Source of the DNA: an uncultured Caryophanales bacterium
GTDB lineage: Bacteria > Bacillota_I > Bacilli_A > RFN20 > CAG-826
Length of the DNA: 64,000 bases
Assembly: GCA_937902735.1 (NCBI GenBank)
Contig: CALELS010000013.1
Span: 124,001 to 188,000, forward strand
Direction of reading: 5' to 3'
The position numbers and the translations under genes are program-made. Shown piece after piece: positions 26,177-35,547 of this stretch (positions are counted from its first letter, which is position 1; each line of letters begins with the position of its first letter). Under the pieces are notes generated by a model. It made no database searches. It was not told the origin of the DNA and saw nothing but the letters and a program-made list of their open reading frames with translations.

Positions 26177-26593
26177 ATGACACCAAAAAACAAATACTTC
26201 AAAGTTACAGCCAAATGCGGACACGTTGGTAAAGGCAATTATGTCCCAGTGGCATTCGCTGTTAAAGCAGAAAGCAGAAGTGCTGCATCTCAAAAAGTTA
26301 TGACTTATCACAGAGTCAAAAAACAATTAAACGATGCAATCATCTCCTGCGAAGAAATTGATAGAGATTCTTATAAGGAACTCATGCAGGCGAACAAAGA
26401 ATTCAAATATCTCCAATGCAAATGCAATAGACAACAAAGAGAGATTGAAGGATTCGATTCACTCATCTGCAAAAACGAATACAGAGAAGAAAGACGCAAA
26501 GTCGAACCAGCCAAATCTATGAAATATAGAAGAGCAATCTATGAGTTGGGCGGCAGAAGAAGCTCTCTCTCACTCTGCTACGGGGAGGACTAA
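26177..26593 (+). CDS. Hypothetical protein, AKCGHVG family, copy 1
   Basis: 138 residues from the ATG at 26177. The N-terminal half (KYFKVTAKCGHVGKGNYVPV, then AASQKVMTYHRVKKQ, DAIISCEEID) matches the minus-strand protein at 50529-50816 (YYEVEAKCGHVGRNNYIIK, RVKHHHKDAIRSVAEID). The C-terminus is basic with a Cys pair (LQCKCNRQQREIEGF), perhaps nucleic-acid binding. It precedes nrdG by three bases, so it heads the nucleotide-metabolism operon. Function unknown. Confidence 0.65.
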   Translation: MTPKNKYFKVTAKCGHVGKGNYVPVAFAVKAESRSAASQKVMTYHRVKKQLNDAIISCEEIDRDSYKELMQANKEFKYLQCKCNRQQREIEGFDSLICKNEYREERRKVEPAKSMKYRRAIYELGGRRSSLSLCYGED

Positions 26594-26596
26594 ATC

Positions 26597-27037
26597 ATGA
26601 AGATCTATATCAATTCTATTCAATTTAACAAGAGCCTTGTTGATGGTCCAGGAGTGAGAACATTAGTTTTCTTCCAAGGCTGTGACATTCATTGTCCAGG
26701 ATGTCAAAATCCATCTTCTTGGGATATTACAAAAGGAACTGAATATTCTGTCAAAAACCTATCAAAAATCATAAAAGATGGCACTTTTAACGGGAAAATC
26801 ACACTTACTGGTGGTGAGCCACTTATGCAAAAAGAAGCGTTAGTGGAGCTATTAAAAGAGCTCAAAGGTTTAGATGTCATAGTTTATACAGGACATCAAA
26901 AAGAAGACGTTCCAAATGAAGTATGGAAACTCACTTCTTATGTCAAATGTGGTCCTTTCATTGAGCGACTTAAAACTACAATCAAGCCTTATGTGGGATC
27001 TAGTAATCAAGAATTAATTAAATCGGAGGGCAAATAA
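26597..27037 (+). CDS. nrdG: Anaerobic ribonucleotide reductase activase
   Basis: 146 residues, radical-SAM protein with the CxxxCxxC cluster motif CDIHCPGCQNPSSWD (about 29-36), preceded by VDGPGVRTLVFFQG and followed by LTGGEPLMQ, all family hallmarks. It reduces S-adenosylmethionine to generate the glycyl radical on NrdD. Length is normal. Two bases separate it from nrdD; ribosome site GGAGG precedes. Requires anaerobic conditions, supporting an anaerobic host. Confidence 0.93.
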   Translation: MKIYINSIQFNKSLVDGPGVRTLVFFQGCDIHCPGCQNPSSWDITKGTEYSVKNLSKIIKDGTFNGKITLTGGEPLMQKEALVELLKELKGLDVIVYTGHQKEDVPNEVWKLTSYVKCGPFIERLKTTIKPYVGSSNQELIKSEGK

Positions 27038-27039
27038 AT

Positions 27040-28746
27040 ATGAAACAAAACACTAATGAAAATGCAGCAAATAGAACCAGTTATGTTGGTCATGTCTATA
27101 CGGTTGGTGAAAGAGCTTATAAACAAGAAATACTTAACTCTCTTCCTGCTGAATGGAAAGATTTGCACACAAAAGGTTATATCCACATCCATGACTTAGA
27201 TGCTTATGGATTAACTTATAACTGTTTAACTTTTAATCTAGTTCCTAACTTTCCTTATGAAAGATTTAAAGATTTCTCTGAGCAAAGAAAGATAGTCAGA
27301 TTATTTGATTTCCTTAAAGAGTTGTTTACCAAGATGGGAAATGAGCAATCTGGTGGTATGGCTTTTGCTAATTTTGATAATGAAATGGCAGAAGTTATTA
27401 CCAAGCTCGGAATCACAATCAATGATGTCAATCTTTCTTTAATCAAAGATGCTATCGGAGAGCTTATTCTCTGGTGCAACGACAACCATACTAGAATGGG
27501 TCAAACCAGCTACTATGTTACTTTTAACATCGGCTTAGCGGATAGTGACTTAGCTAGATCTATAGCTTCGTTCCTCCTTGATGAATTTTACACAGCTGGT
27601 GACCTTATCTATAAACCAAACATTGTCTTTAAAGTCCATGCTGGTCATAACCGCTTCGCCGATGATCCTAATCATTATCTTCTTAAAAAAGCTTTACTAT
27701 GTACTGCTAAGAAGATGATTCCTACCTACCTTCTTTGCGATAGTGCTCCAGATAAAAACTATGATCCATATCGCTTAGCTGTTATGGGTTGCCGCACAAG
27801 AGTTGTAACTGACGTCTATGGCTGTGAAGGCTCTATTGGAAGAGGCAATATTGATAACATTTCCATTAATCTTCCTAGACTTGCTTTAGAGATAGTCGAG
27901 AAATGGCCAAATATCGATGTGGATGAAAGAGTCCGCAAATTTAAAAAGAGATGGAATGAAGTAGCAACTGTTACTAAAGACATCCTTTTGGATAGATATT
28001 ACAAAACCTGCAAAAGACAAGCTGATGATTTTCCAACCAATTCCGAATATAAACTTTGGTGCAAAGATTTCACAACAGTTGACTCTTTAGAAGAGGTCTT
28101 TAAACACGGCACATTATCGCTTGGTTTTATTGGATTAAGTGAGGCTGTCGAAGTTTTAACTGGTGCTAAATATTACTCAAGCGCAGATAACTACGTTGTT
28201 GCATTGGGAATTGTCAAACACATGAGAGATTTCTGTGATTTCTTAAGATATGACTACAATCTTAATTTCTCTTTGCTTGCTACTAGCGGTGAACTCATTT
28301 CAGGAAGATTTATCGATATTGATAAAGAAATCTTCAAACCAGAAGTAGATATTTTCGCTAAAGGTTACTATACCAACTCGTTCCATATTGATGTAGATAG
28401 CGGACTTCCTGCTTACAAAAAGATTCAAATGGAAGGATTATTTCATGAACTCTGCAATGGTGGATGCATCACGTATGTAGAGCTAGGTGAAGCTCCTTTA
28501 GGAAATTATGAAGGTCTACTTGAATATGTTGAAGTTGCCATCAAAGCAGGTACCCATTATTTAGGCTTTAATTTCCCAAAGGACATCTGTGATGAATGTG
28601 GCACAAGTGGTGTTTTTGACGAATGCCCAGTTTGTCATAGCAAGCGCATCACTAGAATCAGAAGAGTATCTGGATATCTCGAGATATTAGATGGTTTTAC
28701 CAAAGGCAAAAAGGCAGAAGAGAAAAACAGGAGGAAGAATGGATGA
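27040..28746 (+). CDS. nrdD: Anaerobic ribonucleoside-triphosphate reductase, short form
   Basis: 568 residues. Core barrel with YRLAVMGCRTRVVTDV (active-site Cys), zinc ribbon CDECGTSG...CPVCHSKR (about 517-533) and glycyl-radical loop RRVSGYLEILDGF with Gly545. The usual N-terminal ATP-cone of bacterial NrdD is missing, so allosteric dATP shut-off should be absent, as in many phage-encoded forms. Makes dNTPs without oxygen. Encoded with its activase, a phosphoesterase and a dNMP kinase: a dNTP-supply module carried by the island. Overlaps the next gene by ATGA. Confidence 0.9.
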   Translation: MKQNTNENAANRTSYVGHVYTVGERAYKQEILNSLPAEWKDLHTKGYIHIHDLDAYGLTYNCLTFNLVPNFPYERFKDFSEQRKIVRLFDFLKELFTKMGNEQSGGMAFANFDNEMAEVITKLGITINDVNLSLIKDAIGELILWCNDNHTRMGQTSYYVTFNIGLADSDLARSIASFLLDEFYTAGDLIYKPNIVFKVHAGHNRFADDPNHYLLKKALLCTAKKMIPTYLLCDSAPDKNYDPYRLAVMGCRTRVVTDVYGCEGSIGRGNIDNISINLPRLALEIVEKWPNIDVDERVRKFKKRWNEVATVTKDILLDRYYKTCKRQADDFPTNSEYKLWCKDFTTVDSLEEVFKHGTLSLGFIGLSEAVEVLTGAKYYSSADNYVVALGIVKHMRDFCDFLRYDYNLNFSLLATSGELISGRFIDIDKEIFKPEVDIFAKGYYTNSFHIDVDSGLPAYKKIQMEGLFHELCNGGCITYVELGEAPLGNYEGLLEYVEVAIKAGTHYLGFNFPKDICDECGTSGVFDECPVCHSKRITRIRRVSGYLEILDGFTKGKKAEEKNRRKNG

Positions 28747-29309
28747 TTTATTACATAGCAGATACACACTTTAGAGATCAGTCCATTTTTGATAAATGTA
28801 AGAGACCTTTTAAGTCAATCCTAGATATGGATGAGACCATTATTAACAATTGGAATAATAGAGTTAAGGATGACGACGTTATCTATGTTTTAGGTGACTT
28901 AGTTAGAGATGATGATGTTTCGGCTATTCAAATCTTTAATAGATTAAAAGGCCATAAGCACTTAATCGTTGGAAACCATGACCACCAATTATTAGACGTC
29001 ATCAAAAGCTCTAACTTGTTTGAATCAATCAAGTTCATAGATTTGGTTATCGATAACAATCGCAAAGTCTGTGTTTGCCATTATCCATTAATGGATTGGA
29101 TGGAATTCAATAGACAAGGCATTCTAGTTTACGGTCATATCCATAATAAAACTGCAAAGAATGGCGATGCCTATAAACAAATAAAAGAGTTTTATAAAAC
29201 ATTACCTGCATATAACTGTGGTGTCGACGTATGCGATTTTGAACCAAAGACATTAGATGAGCTTATTCGTTTAAAGGAGGAAAACAAAGATGAACCATAT
29301 ATCAATTGA
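28743..29309 (+). CDS. Calcineurin-like metallophosphoesterase
   Basis: 188 residues with the metallophosphatase motifs DTHF (D-x-H, about 7-9), YVLGDLVRDD (GD-x-x), VGNHDHQLLD (GNHD), VCHYPLMDW and VYGHIHNK (GH-x-H). Compact cytoplasmic enzyme typical of phages and mobile elements; may act on nucleotides or RNA ends. Overlaps nrdD by four bases and the kinase gene by 20. Exact substrate not predictable. Confidence 0.88.
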   Translation: MIYYIADTHFRDQSIFDKCKRPFKSILDMDETIINNWNNRVKDDDVIYVLGDLVRDDDVSAIQIFNRLKGHKHLIVGNHDHQLLDVIKSSNLFESIKFIDLVIDNNRKVCVCHYPLMDWMEFNRQGILVYGHIHNKTAKNGDAYKQIKEFYKTLPAYNCGVDVCDFEPKTLDELIRLKEENKDEPYIN

Positions 29310-29868
29310 AGGCATGGATGGTGTTGGAAAGAGCACTGTCTGTCAACTTTTAGCAGAAAAGACTGGTTATACTTTTGTAACTAAGCCGCTTCATTATTTA
29401 ACCGATTCCGATGATAGCAAAGACTGGCCTAACTATTTCAGAGCCAGAGATATAGCTAACAATAGTGAAAATCGAGACTTTTCCGCATGGTTTTATGGCC
29501 TAGGCTTAATCTACAGCTACGAAAGATTCAAAAATCAAAACATCATCACGGATAGACATATCGTATCCAATTATTGTTGGAGTGGTGTTCCATCTAATAT
29601 GGACATCTTTGATTTGCTTATTAAGAAACTTGGTGCGCCAACACTAACAGTGATTCTATATGCAAATGAAGATACAGTTCGTAGCAGACTCTTGAAAAGA
29701 GATCTAACAGATAGTGATTTAAAACGCGTTGATAAGACTGAAAAAGTCTATGAGAGAATGATAAGCTTCTGCGAGCTAAAACATTTCCCATACATCGTTA
29801 TAGATACTTCAAAACTTAACCCAGAACAAATAGTGGACATCGTTCTTAAAAAGATGGAGGTGCTTTAA
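29290..29868 (+). CDS. Thymidylate kinase-like dNMP kinase
   Basis: 192 residues: P-loop GMDGVGKST (about 7-15), ITDRHIVSNYCW (DRH/Y region of thymidylate kinases), and LYANEDTVRSRLLKRDLTD as the lid. Probably phosphorylates dTMP or another deoxynucleotide, feeding the dNTP pool made by NrdD. Ribosome site AAAGGAGG lies ten bases before the ATG within the preceding gene. Adjacent to the phosphoesterase and a DNA methyltransferase. Confidence 0.85.
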   Translation: MNHISIEGMDGVGKSTVCQLLAEKTGYTFVTKPLHYLTDSDDSKDWPNYFRARDIANNSENRDFSAWFYGLGLIYSYERFKNQNIITDRHIVSNYCWSGVPSNMDIFDLLIKKLGAPTLTVILYANEDTVRSRLLKRDLTDSDLKRVDKTEKVYERMISFCELKHFPYIVIDTSKLNPEQIVDIVLKKMEVL

Positions 29869-32321
29869 TGAACTATAAATACTCAGAAGACATGAAATAT
29901 TTAGCTCTTTATTGGGCTCTTAGATTTGTTGAAACAGAAGAAGACATAATGGTCAAAGAATATAAAGGCGGTTATAAAATAACCATTGATGCAGAGCACC
30001 AGTATGTTGATTTTGGCAATCGTATAACTATGATTGGCGACAAGACATTATCTTTAACCGACCATAAATCGTTTGTTGTCCTCGAATGTGTAGATAAACT
30101 TCTATCAATGGGTTACCTTCCATCAGAGATCATCATAGATCTTCAAAATGAGTTCGATATTTATGCAAACAATTTATATATCAAATGCTTTGAATGGGGT
30201 CATATGGATGATAGCAATATCACTCCAAAACCAGGTACATTTCTTTCGATTAAATATGAATCTAGATTAATCAGTGGAATCATTGAAAGAAAAACCGAAA
30301 TCCGTGATGGATATGATACTTTCGAATATGGCATCTTTGATTTGAAAAAGAAACAACCCGTGTATCAATTAAGACATAAGAACTCCATCAAAACGGATAA
30401 TAAAGACTTTGTTATCGAAGATGATGTTTTCGTTAAATATAACGGTAATGATAAAAAAGTAGTCATACCAGAAGGCATTAAAGCTGTTGGGCCATGTGCG
30501 TTTTGGGATAATCAATCAATAGAAGAAGTGGTGCTTCCTAATTCGCTTATTAGCTTAGGCGGAGACACTTTCTATAATTGCAGAAATCTTAAAAAAGTAG
30601 TCATTCCATCTAAGGTAGAGAAAATTGCTAACAATCCTTTTGCTGGATGTCCTTTACTATCTTTAGAGAACCATTCAAAAAACTTTAAATTAGTGGATGA
30701 TGTGCTCTTCGATAAAAAGAAAACGATCCTTATCTATTACTCAATTTCTAAAAAGAATGAGAAATATAAAATCCCCTATGGTGTATCCATCGTTGGTAAG
30801 CATAGTTTCTTTATGGCGGATAATCTTAAAGAAGTTATTATTCCATCAACAGTTAGAAAACTTGAAAACAATCCATTTTCTGGCTGTAGCAAACTAGAAG
30901 TCATTAATAAGTCTTCCTATATTAATATTATTAATAAGGTTATATATAATCGCTTTAAATCAAGTGTCCTTGGTTGCATCAATTCAATTGAAGCAGATGA
31001 GCTTGTTTTAGAGCCAGTTAAAAGCATTGGTAGAAACTCCTTTTGGAATTGCAAAGGCATTAAGAAGATTGTTTTACCTGCTACATTGAAGCAGATTGGT
31101 TATAACCCTTTTGTTGGCTGCTCCAACATTCATTTTGAAAGCCATAGCGACGAGTATGTTGTTGATAATGACATCTTATTTGATAAGAACAAAAACAAAA
31201 TAGTGTGCTATCCAGCTTGGAAAGCGGTCGGAGATGTTTATATTCCTGAATCAGTAATTGCTCTTGAAAGAGGCGCTTTTTCAGGATGCAATAGAATGAC
31301 AGGCATCAACCTCCATAATGTAAACGTTATTAGCAAATCATGTTTTACAAACTGCTTATCTCTAGAAAGCATTTATTGTAGTGACTTAATCAAATACATT
31401 GGCGAATGGGCATTTGCTTATTGCACGGCGCTTAAGAACATTTCCATTTCACCTAAAACAAAAGTCGACAACAACGCTTTCTCTAATTGCAATCCATTAA
31501 TTGAGATTAGAAATAATCTAAATAACTATGTTATTGAATCTGATAACTTATTCACTTTAATGAGTATGACCGCTAATTATAGTGGAAGGATTGATTCGAT
31601 TGTTATTGACCCACCATATAACTCAAATATCGATTATATCGGCTATAAAGATTCCAATTACGATAATGGTTACATTTCTTTTATGAGGGAAAGACTAATT
31701 ATTGCTTATCAGCTTTTAAGTAATAAAGGTTTCTTGATTATCAACATAGATGATGGCGAGTTCAACAGCTTAACAACTCTATGCAAAGAGATTTTTGGTG
31801 ATGATCTCGTTTCAACGCATAAATGGAAGAAAAAGCATCCATTCTTCGATGCCAACAGGGTTGTATTGAATCCAAATAAAGTTCAAACAGATTTTGAGAA
31901 CATCATTATTTGTAGAAAAACAGCTGAAGCAACCCTACATTCAATTTATCAACCTTACATTGATAATGGTGTTTTGAAAGAAAAGGAAACTAATGTACCA
32001 GATGTTTTTGATTGCTTTGGAACAACGTCTTCTGCAAAAGATGAAATCTGCGAGTTATTTGGTACACGCGAGTATTTCTCAACACCTAAGCCGGTTAAGT
32101 TGATTAAAGAATTTGTTAGAGCAACCACTAATAAGGACTCAATTGTTGCTGATTTCTTCGCCGGTAGTGGAACTCTTGGACACGCAGTTTATGACTTAAA
32201 CAAAGAAGATGGCGGCAACAGACATTTCGTTTTAATTTCAAATAATGAATCTGATATTTGCCGCAAAGTAACTAAAAAGAGAATGGAACTGATTGGTTCA
32301 GCGTTCCAATTTCTTGGTTAG
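29868..32321 (+). CDS. BspA-type leucine-rich repeats fused to a DNA methyltransferase
   Basis: 817 residues. Residues about 1-170 are unassigned. About 180-560 form LRR_5/BspA repeats (IPEGIKAVGPCAFWDNQSIE, LKKVVIPSKVEKIANNPF, INLHNVNVISKSCFTNC). Then comes a beta-class adenine/cytosine-N4 methyltransferase: SIVIDPPYNSN (motif IV, about 578), and C-terminal IVADFFAGSGTLGHAV (motif I, about 758), as in type III Mod proteins. No signal peptide. A surface-protein repeat fused to a methyltransferase is unusual; the repeats may serve as the target-recognition or protein-contact scaffold. No restriction subunit is adjacent. Confidence 0.85.
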   Translation: MNYKYSEDMKYLALYWALRFVETEEDIMVKEYKGGYKITIDAEHQYVDFGNRITMIGDKTLSLTDHKSFVVLECVDKLLSMGYLPSEIIIDLQNEFDIYANNLYIKCFEWGHMDDSNITPKPGTFLSIKYESRLISGIIERKTEIRDGYDTFEYGIFDLKKKQPVYQLRHKNSIKTDNKDFVIEDDVFVKYNGNDKKVVIPEGIKAVGPCAFWDNQSIEEVVLPNSLISLGGDTFYNCRNLKKVVIPSKVEKIANNPFAGCPLLSLENHSKNFKLVDDVLFDKKKTILIYYSISKKNEKYKIPYGVSIVGKHSFFMADNLKEVIIPSTVRKLENNPFSGCSKLEVINKSSYINIINKVIYNRFKSSVLGCINSIEADELVLEPVKSIGRNSFWNCKGIKKIVLPATLKQIGYNPFVGCSNIHFESHSDEYVVDNDILFDKNKNKIVCYPAWKAVGDVYIPESVIALERGAFSGCNRMTGINLHNVNVISKSCFTNCLSLESIYCSDLIKYIGEWAFAYCTALKNISISPKTKVDNNAFSNCNPLIEIRNNLNNYVIESDNLFTLMSMTANYSGRIDSIVIDPPYNSNIDYIGYKDSNYDNGYISFMRERLIIAYQLLSNKGFLIINIDDGEFNSLTTLCKEIFGDDLVSTHKWKKKHPFFDANRVVLNPNKVQTDFENIIICRKTAEATLHSIYQPYIDNGVLKEKETNVPDVFDCFGTTSSAKDEICELFGTREYFSTPKPVKLIKEFVRATTNKDSIVADFFAGSGTLGHAVYDLNKEDGGNRHFVLISNNESDICRKVTKKRMELIGSAFQFLG

Positions 32322-32333
32322 GAGGAAGCATAT

Positions 32334-32513
32334 ATGTTCGATGTTCCAACTTGGGCTACTGTATTAGGAATAATCAATACAGTGATTAGCATGATAGCTT
32401 GTCCTATCATTGCAGGGTATAAGAACAGGAGCGTAGCCGGATGGTTTTTCGGAGGGTTATTCCTTGGACTTATTGGACTAATTATCGTTGCTTGTTTGCC
32501 TAGAAAAGACTAA
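32334..32513 (+). CDS. Small two-helix membrane protein, copy 2
   Basis: 59 residues, ATG at 32334 after AGGAGGA. Same protein as 14831-15013 except for the first ~8 residues and a handful of changes (ACPIIAGYKNRSVAGWFFGG, LFLGLIGLIIVACLPRKD), but the DNA differs at many third positions. This pattern shows selection on the protein. It follows the methyltransferase gene by 12 bases. Function unknown. Confidence 0.75.
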   Translation: MFDVPTWATVLGIINTVISMIACPIIAGYKNRSVAGWFFGGLFLGLIGLIIVACLPRKD

Positions 32514-32517
32514 ATGA

Positions 32518-32563
32518 AAAAGACCACATTTCCTAAAAATAACTGGGATTTGTGGCCTTTTTG
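32518..32563. terminator. Bidirectional terminator between convergent genes
   Basis: AGACCAC pairs with GTGGCCT (one mismatch) around a 24-base loop; T-runs flank it on both strands (TTTTT after it on plus, TTTTTC on minus). It separates the small membrane protein gene from the convergent recombinase gene. Confidence 0.6.
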
Positions 32564-34303
32564 CTATAAAACAACAACTTTATACGCTAATGTTTGCGTC
32601 TTGAATGGGTCCTTACATTTGATGTATCCATCTAGGATTGATGGTAGTGCAGCAATGGCTTGTCTGCTCTCTCTAAATTTATCTAGAGTGATTTTATTTG
32701 ATGCATCGATTGTCACTACAATTTCATGTTTATCAACCGCGATAATACGGTAGAAGAAGCAGTCCATCATTTCTTTGGTAAGCATCTTATAAGTTATTTC
32801 TTTGCCTTTTAAGATATCAATCATCTTGGATAAGCGGACTTCAGCTTCTTTTCTTAAGACGGTCTTATCTTGGACCCTTTGTATTTCTGCGACTACGTTT
32901 TGATAATCATTAACTAAATCTTGGTAACGTGTATCCAATGTCTTTCTCATCTCAACCGTATTAGCGGCTGCTCTTTCTTTTAACAAGAAGTCGATATCTC
33001 CATTAAGTTGGCTCTTCTTTTCGAGTAGCCTATTGAGTTCTTCGTCAACATCTGTTTCTTCTGATAACGTAGATGTTAAAGCTTTAGATAGTTTATTAAA
33101 GGCATTAGTGTTACCCATATAAAGTTTATTAATGATATCAGCACATGCTCTTAGAATCATGTTTTCACTAAGTGGTTTTGAGTGGCATCGATGGGTTTTA
33201 GTTGGATAGATATAAGTATTGCATTGGAACATAATCTTTGGCTGTCCATCAGGATAACCTTTATACCATGTTCTTCTTTTATAGGATGCTCCACAGCCAT
33301 AGCAGATAATCATGCCGCTTAATGGATGTTTGGTGTTGTATTTACTTAAATCTCTATTCTTCCCAACTGCTTTAGCGGATTGAGACTTAAGTCTAGCTTG
33401 CACTCTATTCCATTGTTCTATAGAAATAATGGGTTCATGTGCTCCCTCGACTTTATACTTTTGTCTTTGACCTCTATTTTCTCTACGCTTATGGGTAAGA
33501 TAATCAACGGTATAAGTCTTTTGGAGTAATAAGTCACCCATGTATTTTTCGTTTCTAAGCATTCCTAGAACAGTGGTGTTATTCCAATTGGTTCTACCAG
33601 TCATGGTTTTAATGCCACGCTTTTTAAGTTCTCTACATATGGTGTCTGGTCCCTTGCCTGAATCATATAAATCAAATATCAAACGAACCACTTTAGCTTG
33701 CTCTTCATTGATGACTAATTGCTTTTTATCTTCGCTTAGGTCATAGCCCATGAAGTTTGATGGTGCTACAAATGGCACACCTTCACGCATTTTCTTTTGT
33801 ACGGTCCATGTAACGTTCTCTGAAATGTGTCTACTCTCTTCTTGAGCCATAGAGCTAATTATTGAAAACATGAATTCGTTTTTAGCATCAAAGGTGCTTA
33901 GTCTTTCATTATCAAAATAAACTTCGACACCTATTTCTTTCAGTTCACGTATTGTCTGGATTGTTAAGACAGTGTTTCTTGCAAATCTTGATATCGACTT
34001 AACTAGGATTAAATCAATCTTGCCAGCTTTGGCATCTTTAATCATTTGATTGAAACCGTTTCTACCTTTCGCTGACGTGCCGGATATACCTTCATCTGCG
34101 TAAACCTTTACTAATTGATAATCAGGATTCTCAAGGATCCTTTTGGTCCACTCTTCAATTTGGTTGTTAAAAGAAGTGGATTGCTCTTCGCTGTCAGTAC
34201 TAACACGACAGTACGCCGCAACGCGTTTTACTCGCGACTCAGATAGATCTTTATCAAATATGCTATCCACCTTTGTAGGAGCAATAATTTGTACATTATT
34301 CAT
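32564..34303 (-). CDS. Large serine recombinase (site-specific integrase)
   Basis: 579 residues with the three standard parts: N-terminal resolvase domain VAAYCRVSTDSEEQ (catalytic Ser35) with VYADEGISGTSAKGRNGFNQ and VKSISRFARNTV; recombinase domain MGYDLSEDKKQLVINEEQA; zinc ribbon MIICYGCGASYKRRTWY with later Cys/His; and a C-terminal coiled coil (NRLLEKKSQLNGDID). Such enzymes insert and excise phages, ICEs and satellites at specific att sites. Ribosome site GGAGGTATTC precedes. Its accessory gene lies immediately upstream on the same strand. Which att sites it uses is not known. Confidence 0.93.
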   Translation of the reverse strand: MNNVQIIAPTKVDSIFDKDLSESRVKRVAAYCRVSTDSEEQSTSFNNQIEEWTKRILENPDYQLVKVYADEGISGTSAKGRNGFNQMIKDAKAGKIDLILVKSISRFARNTVLTIQTIRELKEIGVEVYFDNERLSTFDAKNEFMFSIISSMAQEESRHISENVTWTVQKKMREGVPFVAPSNFMGYDLSEDKKQLVINEEQAKVVRLIFDLYDSGKGPDTICRELKKRGIKTMTGRTNWNNTTVLGMLRNEKYMGDLLLQKTYTVDYLTHKRRENRGQRQKYKVEGAHEPIISIEQWNRVQARLKSQSAKAVGKNRDLSKYNTKHPLSGMIICYGCGASYKRRTWYKGYPDGQPKIMFQCNTYIYPTKTHRCHSKPLSENMILRACADIINKLYMGNTNAFNKLSKALTSTLSEETDVDEELNRLLEKKSQLNGDIDFLLKERAAANTVEMRKTLDTRYQDLVNDYQNVVAEIQRVQDKTVLRKEAEVRLSKMIDILKGKEITYKMLTKEMMDCFFYRIIAVDKHEIVVTIDASNKITLDKFRESRQAIAALPSILDGYIKCKDPFKTQTLAYKVVVL

Positions 34304-34316
34304 TTATGAATACCTC

Positions 34317-34496
34317 CTACACATATACATCACTCTTGTTGGTATCATTATCAACAATTATGTCCCCTAAATGCAGGGTAGACTTGATACGAGCGTATTC
34401 ATCTGGTGTGAGTAATTTTTCTTTATAGAAGTATGATAGGATCGCCACGATAATAGTGGCTTCCATTTCCTTATTATTAATATTTTGTATAGACAT
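34317..34496 (-). CDS. Small recombinase-associated protein, SHOCT-like
   Basis: 59 residues from the ATG at 34494-34496 (GAGGAG nine bases upstream). The core IVAILSYFYKEKLLTPDEYARI resembles the short SHOCT-type motif of small proteins often encoded next to large serine recombinases. Thirteen bases separate it from the recombinase start, so the two are one operon. Possibly a recombination directionality or partner factor (inference). Confidence 0.55.
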   Translation of the reverse strand: MSIQNINNKEMEATIIVAILSYFYKEKLLTPDEYARIKSTLHLGDIIVDNDTNKSDVYV

Positions 34497-35207
34497 AAAA
34501 AATCTCCTCGCCATTAAAGGCAAGAAGACATACGAGCAGTAAAGAATGCTCAATCTTTTCAACGCACCCTAATCTTATCACACCTAGCAGTGGTTCCCTA
34601 GATGCCCACAGGACATCAATTTCTATTAATAAGTCAAATAAGTCAAAAGCATTTACACACGCGATAACTTTAATAAATCCGATGATTTCTGCTTACGCGC
34701 GTAAAGAAAAAATTGCAAAAATCGCTCCCATTGGTCCCATAGGGTTTGAGCGGTACAAACAAACTTTTTGGAAACCCGTCTTTTTAAATCTCACTTGTCC
34801 CTAGTGAGGTGAAAGGTGAGGTCAATGAGGTCATTTCTAAACTTTTTGTAAAAATCACTAAAAGTGAAAAAGAAAATGTGAGCAGAACAATGAGATAACC
34901 GCCATTAACTAGTGAGGGGATTAGAGTGTTTGCTTAAAAAAGTTAAAAGCTATACCCCAAAACAGCCCCACAAATGTGTGTAGTAGTGAAGAAGCTTAAG
35001 AAAGTTTGCTTCTAGGGTTAACGATCTATCTTCTAAATGTCCTTATATCGCCTGAGATAGTAGACAAAATCTGCACACTTGGGTAACTAATTCGCCATAA
35101 ACTGGTGAAAAGATGGTAGAAGGGGGGTCAAAAGACCAGATTCTTCTCCATATATAGTGAGGCTGATGTCTTGCCTAAAAAGACAAATCTTAAGAAAGGA
35201 TAGTACT
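34497..35207. other. Gene-poor region with direct and inverted repeats, possible origin or control region
   Basis: About 700 bases without a convincing gene, between divergent recombinase and Xre/primase units. Contains AATAAGTCAAATAAGTCAAA (34628-34647), CTCACT-7-AGTGAG (34790-34808) followed by several GTGAGGT/AGGTCA words, GAAGC/GCTTC near 34991, and nested hairpin GAAG..GGTC-AAAA-GACC..CTTC (35120-35148). Position next to the primase suits a replication origin or regulator sites; unproven. Confidence 0.35.
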
Positions 35208-35459
35208 ATGAACAAAACTAACGCAATGAGAATGTATCTTGTTATCAAAAGAGAGACTCTAGGTCTATCTATGCGCGAGACGTCACGCTTGTTACAGATG
35301 GATTTTCATTATTATTACCGTATTGAGACTGGACTAATAACACGTGTAAGTTTTATCTCTTTGTGTAATATCGCGATGGTTTTAGGGATTAGTTTAAATG
35401 ATCTCTTCAATATGGAGACGATATATCAAAAACAAAGCAAAGGAGCAGTGGATTTATGA
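35208..35459 (+). CDS. Xre/C1-type HTH regulator of the mobile element
   Basis: 83 residues from the ATG at 35208 (AAAGGA eight bases upstream). MYLVIKRETLGLSMRETSRL then DFHYYYRIETGLITRVSFI and LCNIAMVLGISLNDLF is a complete HTH_3 fold. Located between the gene-poor region and the primase on the plus strand, the usual place for a Cro-like regulator that controls the replication module. Confidence 0.75.
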   Translation: MNKTNAMRMYLVIKRETLGLSMRETSRLLQMDFHYYYRIETGLITRVSFISLCNIAMVLGISLNDLFNMETIYQKQSKGAVDL

Positions 35460-35547
35460 CAATCTTTTTAACGCAAAACCAGAAGACATAGTCGTTTAGT
35501 TTGCTGCTCCTAGCTTACTTGTTGGATTTAATAGGAGGCTAGTAGCT

